From positions 62,001 through 126,000 of the forward strand of contig NZ_LGSI01000068.1 in the NCBI RefSeq assembly GCF_001698815.1: a DNA stretch of 64,000 nucleotides. Reading direction: 5' to 3'. This stretch comes from Pseudomonas syringae. GTDB taxonomy: Bacteria; Pseudomonadota; Gammaproteobacteria; Pseudomonadales; Pseudomonadaceae. The translations under genes were made by a program, and so were the position numbers. A model generated the notes under the pieces. That model did not search any database, was not told the origin of the DNA, and saw only the letters and a list, made by a program, of their open reading frames with translations. Every line of letters starts with the position of its first letter. The first letter of the stretch is position 1. Below, piece after piece: positions 62,165 through 64,000 of the stretch.

Positions 62165-63165
62165 GCCGGCGGCGGGGCTTCTTCTTCAGGTGATGCCAGA
62201 TCCTTGCGCAGATTATCCAGCGCCAGCTCGGTTTTGATCAGAATCAACTCCAGCACCCGGCTCTGTTGCTCCTGATCGGTCAGGCGTTGTTTCAGTTCTC
62301 CAACTTCCTCATGACTGTTGTGCAGTCGCTCTTCCAGCAGCGCCCGCTGGGTCTGCGCTTGTTGCAGTTGCTCTACTGCGCTGTTGGCCTGGATGGTCAG
62401 TCTGGCCAGTTGATCCTTATGCGTGTCCAGTTCGCGGGATGTGCTGCGGCTTTCAGTGAGCAGCCGCTCGTTGGCGCGATTGAGCTGAGTAATTTCCTCC
62501 TGTCGCACCAGCGCGCTTTGCTGGGCCTGGCGCAACTCCATCTGGACTTGCTGCACCTGACCTTCGTGGCGCCGCTGCTCCTGGTCGCGCTGTTCCTTCA
62601 CCGAATTGCGGTAATGCTCAAGGGCATCGCGGGCATGCAGGTGCTTTTCTTCCAGCGAGCGGATTTGTCCATCCTTGTCTTCAAGACGCGTCGCCATGTC
62701 CTGGCTGGCTTGCTGAAGCCGCGCATTCTCGGTTTGCTGGCTCTGTAACTGCTGGCGAGTGTCGAGCAGCGCAGCAGTATGCTGATCAATGATTTGAGTC
62801 TGATCGGCGCAACGCTGACTCGCATCATTCAGCTCTTTCCTGGTGCTATTCAGCTCCTCTTGCAACGTACGTTGCTGTGTATCGAAGGCCGTCTGCGCCT
62901 GATCGATACGTTCCTGGGCCTGTTCCTGCAGGCGCTGTGCGAGGCGGGCGACCAGCTCGGTCAGCTCATCGCCAATCGTTTCCTGGGGCGCGCCACGGCG
63001 CAAATCGGTTTCATCCAGCTCCCTTAAATAGCGATGGATCGTGGTTTTCGAGCCGGTATTGCCCATCTCCACGCGTACTGCATCGATGCTGGGATGCTCG
63101 CCTCGGGCGATAAGCGCCAGGCGCGCCGTCTGCACTGTTGCCTTGTTTACACCGCCGCGAGCCAT
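62155..63165 (-). CDS. KfrA-like DNA-binding coiled-coil protein
   Basis: This 336-residue protein has an N-terminal KfrA_N-type DNA-binding domain (about 1-60, GEHPSIDAVRVEMGNTGSKTTIHRYL pattern). A very long Gln/Glu/Arg-rich coiled coil follows (about 70-310), then a short acidic Pro tail (EEEAPPPAQA). KfrA on plasmids represses its own gene and helps segregation. Here the gene is chromosomal and divergent from a tyrosine recombinase, with dyad repeats between them that suit self-repression. It overlaps the histidine-kinase gene by 10 bases at the 3' ends. Identification of the family is firm; the role is inferred. Confidence 0.88.
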   Translation of the reverse strand: MARGGVNKATVQTARLALIARGEHPSIDAVRVEMGNTGSKTTIHRYLRELDETDLRRGAPQETIGDELTELVARLAQRLQEQAQERIDQAQTAFDTQQRTLQEELNSTRKELNDASQRCADQTQIIDQHTAALLDTRQQLQSQQTENARLQQASQDMATRLEDKDGQIRSLEEKHLHARDALEHYRNSVKEQRDQEQRRHEGQVQQVQMELRQAQQSALVRQEEITQLNRANERLLTESRSTSRELDTHKDQLARLTIQANSAVEQLQQAQTQRALLEERLHNSHEEVGELKQRLTDQEQQSRVLELILIKTELALDNLRKDLASPEEEAPPPAQA

Positions 63166-63180
63166 GTTGCCTCCTACGAT

Positions 63181-63211
63181 TATGTACTGTGGTATGTACT
63201 CTGTAATTACA
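63181..63211. promoter_or_regulatory. Repeat operator upstream of the KfrA-like gene
   Basis: TATGTACT occurs twice (63181-63188 and 63193-63200), followed by the palindrome TGTAATTACA (63202-63211) and then TACTAAC. It lies 16-46 bases before the KfrA-like start, a good place for self-repression. Known KfrA operators are palindromic or repeated; binding here is inferred. Confidence 0.5.
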
Positions 63212-63258
63212 TACTAACTCACGGACTTTAAATTTGATAACAAGGATTAATACTACAC

Positions 63259-63279
63259 GGGATAATGGCGTATTATCCC
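63259..63279. promoter_or_regulatory. Inverted repeat upstream of the recombinase gene
   Basis: GGGATAAT (63259-63266) and ATTATCCC (63272-63279) form a perfect 8-bp inverted repeat around GGCGT. It lies 58-78 bases before the recombinase ATG and could be an operator or core of a recombination site. Confidence 0.5.
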
Positions 63280-63336
63280 ATGTCAGCAGCTAATTGGCCG
63301 TTAATACGCTTGAAACCAGTACGCAAGGGAGCCGCC

Positions 63337-64000
63337 ATGAGCGACATCGATCGCTATATTGAAGCCGCGACCCGGGACAACACCCGACGCAGCTATCGAG
63401 CGTCCATCGAGCATTTTGAAGCGACGTGGGGCGGTTTCCTGCCTGCCACCAGCGAGGCCGTGGCTCGTTATCTCGCCACCTATGCCGGTTCGTTGTCAGT
63501 CAATACGTTGAAACTGCGGCTCTCGGCTTTGGCTCAGTGGCATAGCAGCCAAGGCTTCCCGGACCCGACGAAAGCGCCGGTTGTTCGCAAAGTGCTCAAG
63601 GGCATTCGCGCATTGCACCCGGCTCAGGAAAAACAGGCGGAACCGCTGCAGTTGCAACATCTGGAGCAAGTCGCGCTTTGGCTTGAGCATGAAGCCGCGC
63701 AAGCAACGGCAGAGGGTGATCGTCCACGGCTATTGCGCTGCCGACGAGACAGCGCGCTGATTTTGCTGGGGTTCTGGCGGGGGTTTCGCAGCGATGAGCT
63801 GTGTCGCGTACAGATTCAGGATGTGCAGGCGACAGCGGGTTCGGGCATCACCCTGTATCTGGCCCGCAGCAAAGGCGATCGAGACAATCTGGGCAAGCGC
63901 TACCAGACACCGGCTTTGCGGCGTCTCTGCCCGGTGCAGGCGTACGTGGAATGGATCAACTGTTCTGCGCTAGTGCGCGGCCCGGTGTTTCGCGGGATCG
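63337..64000 (+). CDS. Tyrosine recombinase / integrase (partial, runs off window)
   Basis: The first 221 residues of a site-specific recombinase. The N-terminal SAM-like core-binding domain contains RDNTRRSYRASIEHFEATW and LSVNTLKLRLSALAQWH. The catalytic domain starts near 125 with LLGFWRGFRSDELCRVQ, in which the first catalytic Arg is the one in FRSDEL. The second Arg and the Tyr lie beyond the window. ATG 63337 has AAGGGAG upstream. It is divergent from the KfrA-like gene. The protein resembles the integrases of integrated elements and housekeeping-type phage recombinases; which one cannot be decided here. Confidence 0.88.
   Translation, partial: MSDIDRYIEAATRDNTRRSYRASIEHFEATWGGFLPATSEAVARYLATYAGSLSVNTLKLRLSALAQWHSSQGFPDPTKAPVVRKVLKGIRALHPAQEKQAEPLQLQHLEQVALWLEHEAAQATAEGDRPRLLRCRRDSALILLGFWRGFRSDELCRVQIQDVQATAGSGITLYLARSKGDRDNLGKRYQTPALRRLCPVQAYVEWINCSALVRGPVFRGI

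Overview
The window is a stretch of chromosome from a gamma-proteobacterium of the genus Pseudomonas, most likely the P. fluorescens group. The evidence is gene content and order (cysI/DUF934, metH, nfuA, aerobic-route cobalamin genes with cobN, the treY/treZ/malQ/glgA block, NAD-type gnd with zwf, galU next to gor), high GC with GC-rich third positions, and the Pseudomonas-type REP/REPIN palindromes (GGAGCGAGGCTTGCCCGCGAA and its inverse). No rRNA, tRNA, CRISPR array or intact insertion sequence was seen. The naming of the organism is inference.

Layout. 1-4 kb: the end of an unidentified gene, then a 1205-residue DUF6543/LRR/NEL-type putative ubiquitin-ligase effector. 4-8 kb: cysI with its DUF934 partner, a 37-residue membrane peptide, an orphan periplasmic binding protein and a DUF2970 protein. 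8-14 kb: metH with a MetR-like box, an acyltransferase and nfuA. 14-23.4 kb: a cobalamin region with two arms diverging from back-to-back B12 riboswitches (cbtB-cbtA-cobE-cobM to the left, cobW-cobN-chlID to the right). The chlI-like and VWA (chlD-like) frames are joined by a textbook -1 ribosomal frameshift signal. 23.5-31.6 kb: an enhancer-binding-protein-like regulator with an altered GAFTGA loop, a nicotinamide riboside kinase/pnuC pair, uppP, a divergent lysR/azoR pair and a secreted alpha/beta hydrolase.

31.6-45.7 kb: one long leftward directon, glgA-treZ-malQ-treY-DUF2934-glgX followed by acyl-CoA dehydrogenase, PIG-L deacetylase, NodS-like methyltransferase and family 2 glycosyltransferase. 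The first half makes and remodels alpha-glucan and turns it into trehalose. The last four genes, overlapping start to stop behind glgX, look like an undescribed sugar-modification cassette.

46-58 kb: a GNAT acetyltransferase, a small frame-disrupted glycine-rich gene, a phosphoethanolamine transferase, a 57-residue coiled-coil protein, a gnd-zwf-HAD-GH15 carbohydrate operon, alkB, and a group of small proteins including two lipoproteins. 57.6-64 kb: a C-terminal remnant of UDP-glucose dehydrogenase just upstream of galU, then gor, an orphan hybrid histidine kinase, a KfrA-like DNA-binding coiled-coil protein and, divergent from it, a tyrosine recombinase that runs off the end of the window.

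Most notable observations: the chlID frameshift signal (A AAA AAG, 5-nt spacer, 9-bp perfect stem), the paired riboswitches, the glgX-linked four-gene cassette, the NEL effector, the eroded ugd, and the chromosomal KfrA/integrase pair with palindromic operators between them.
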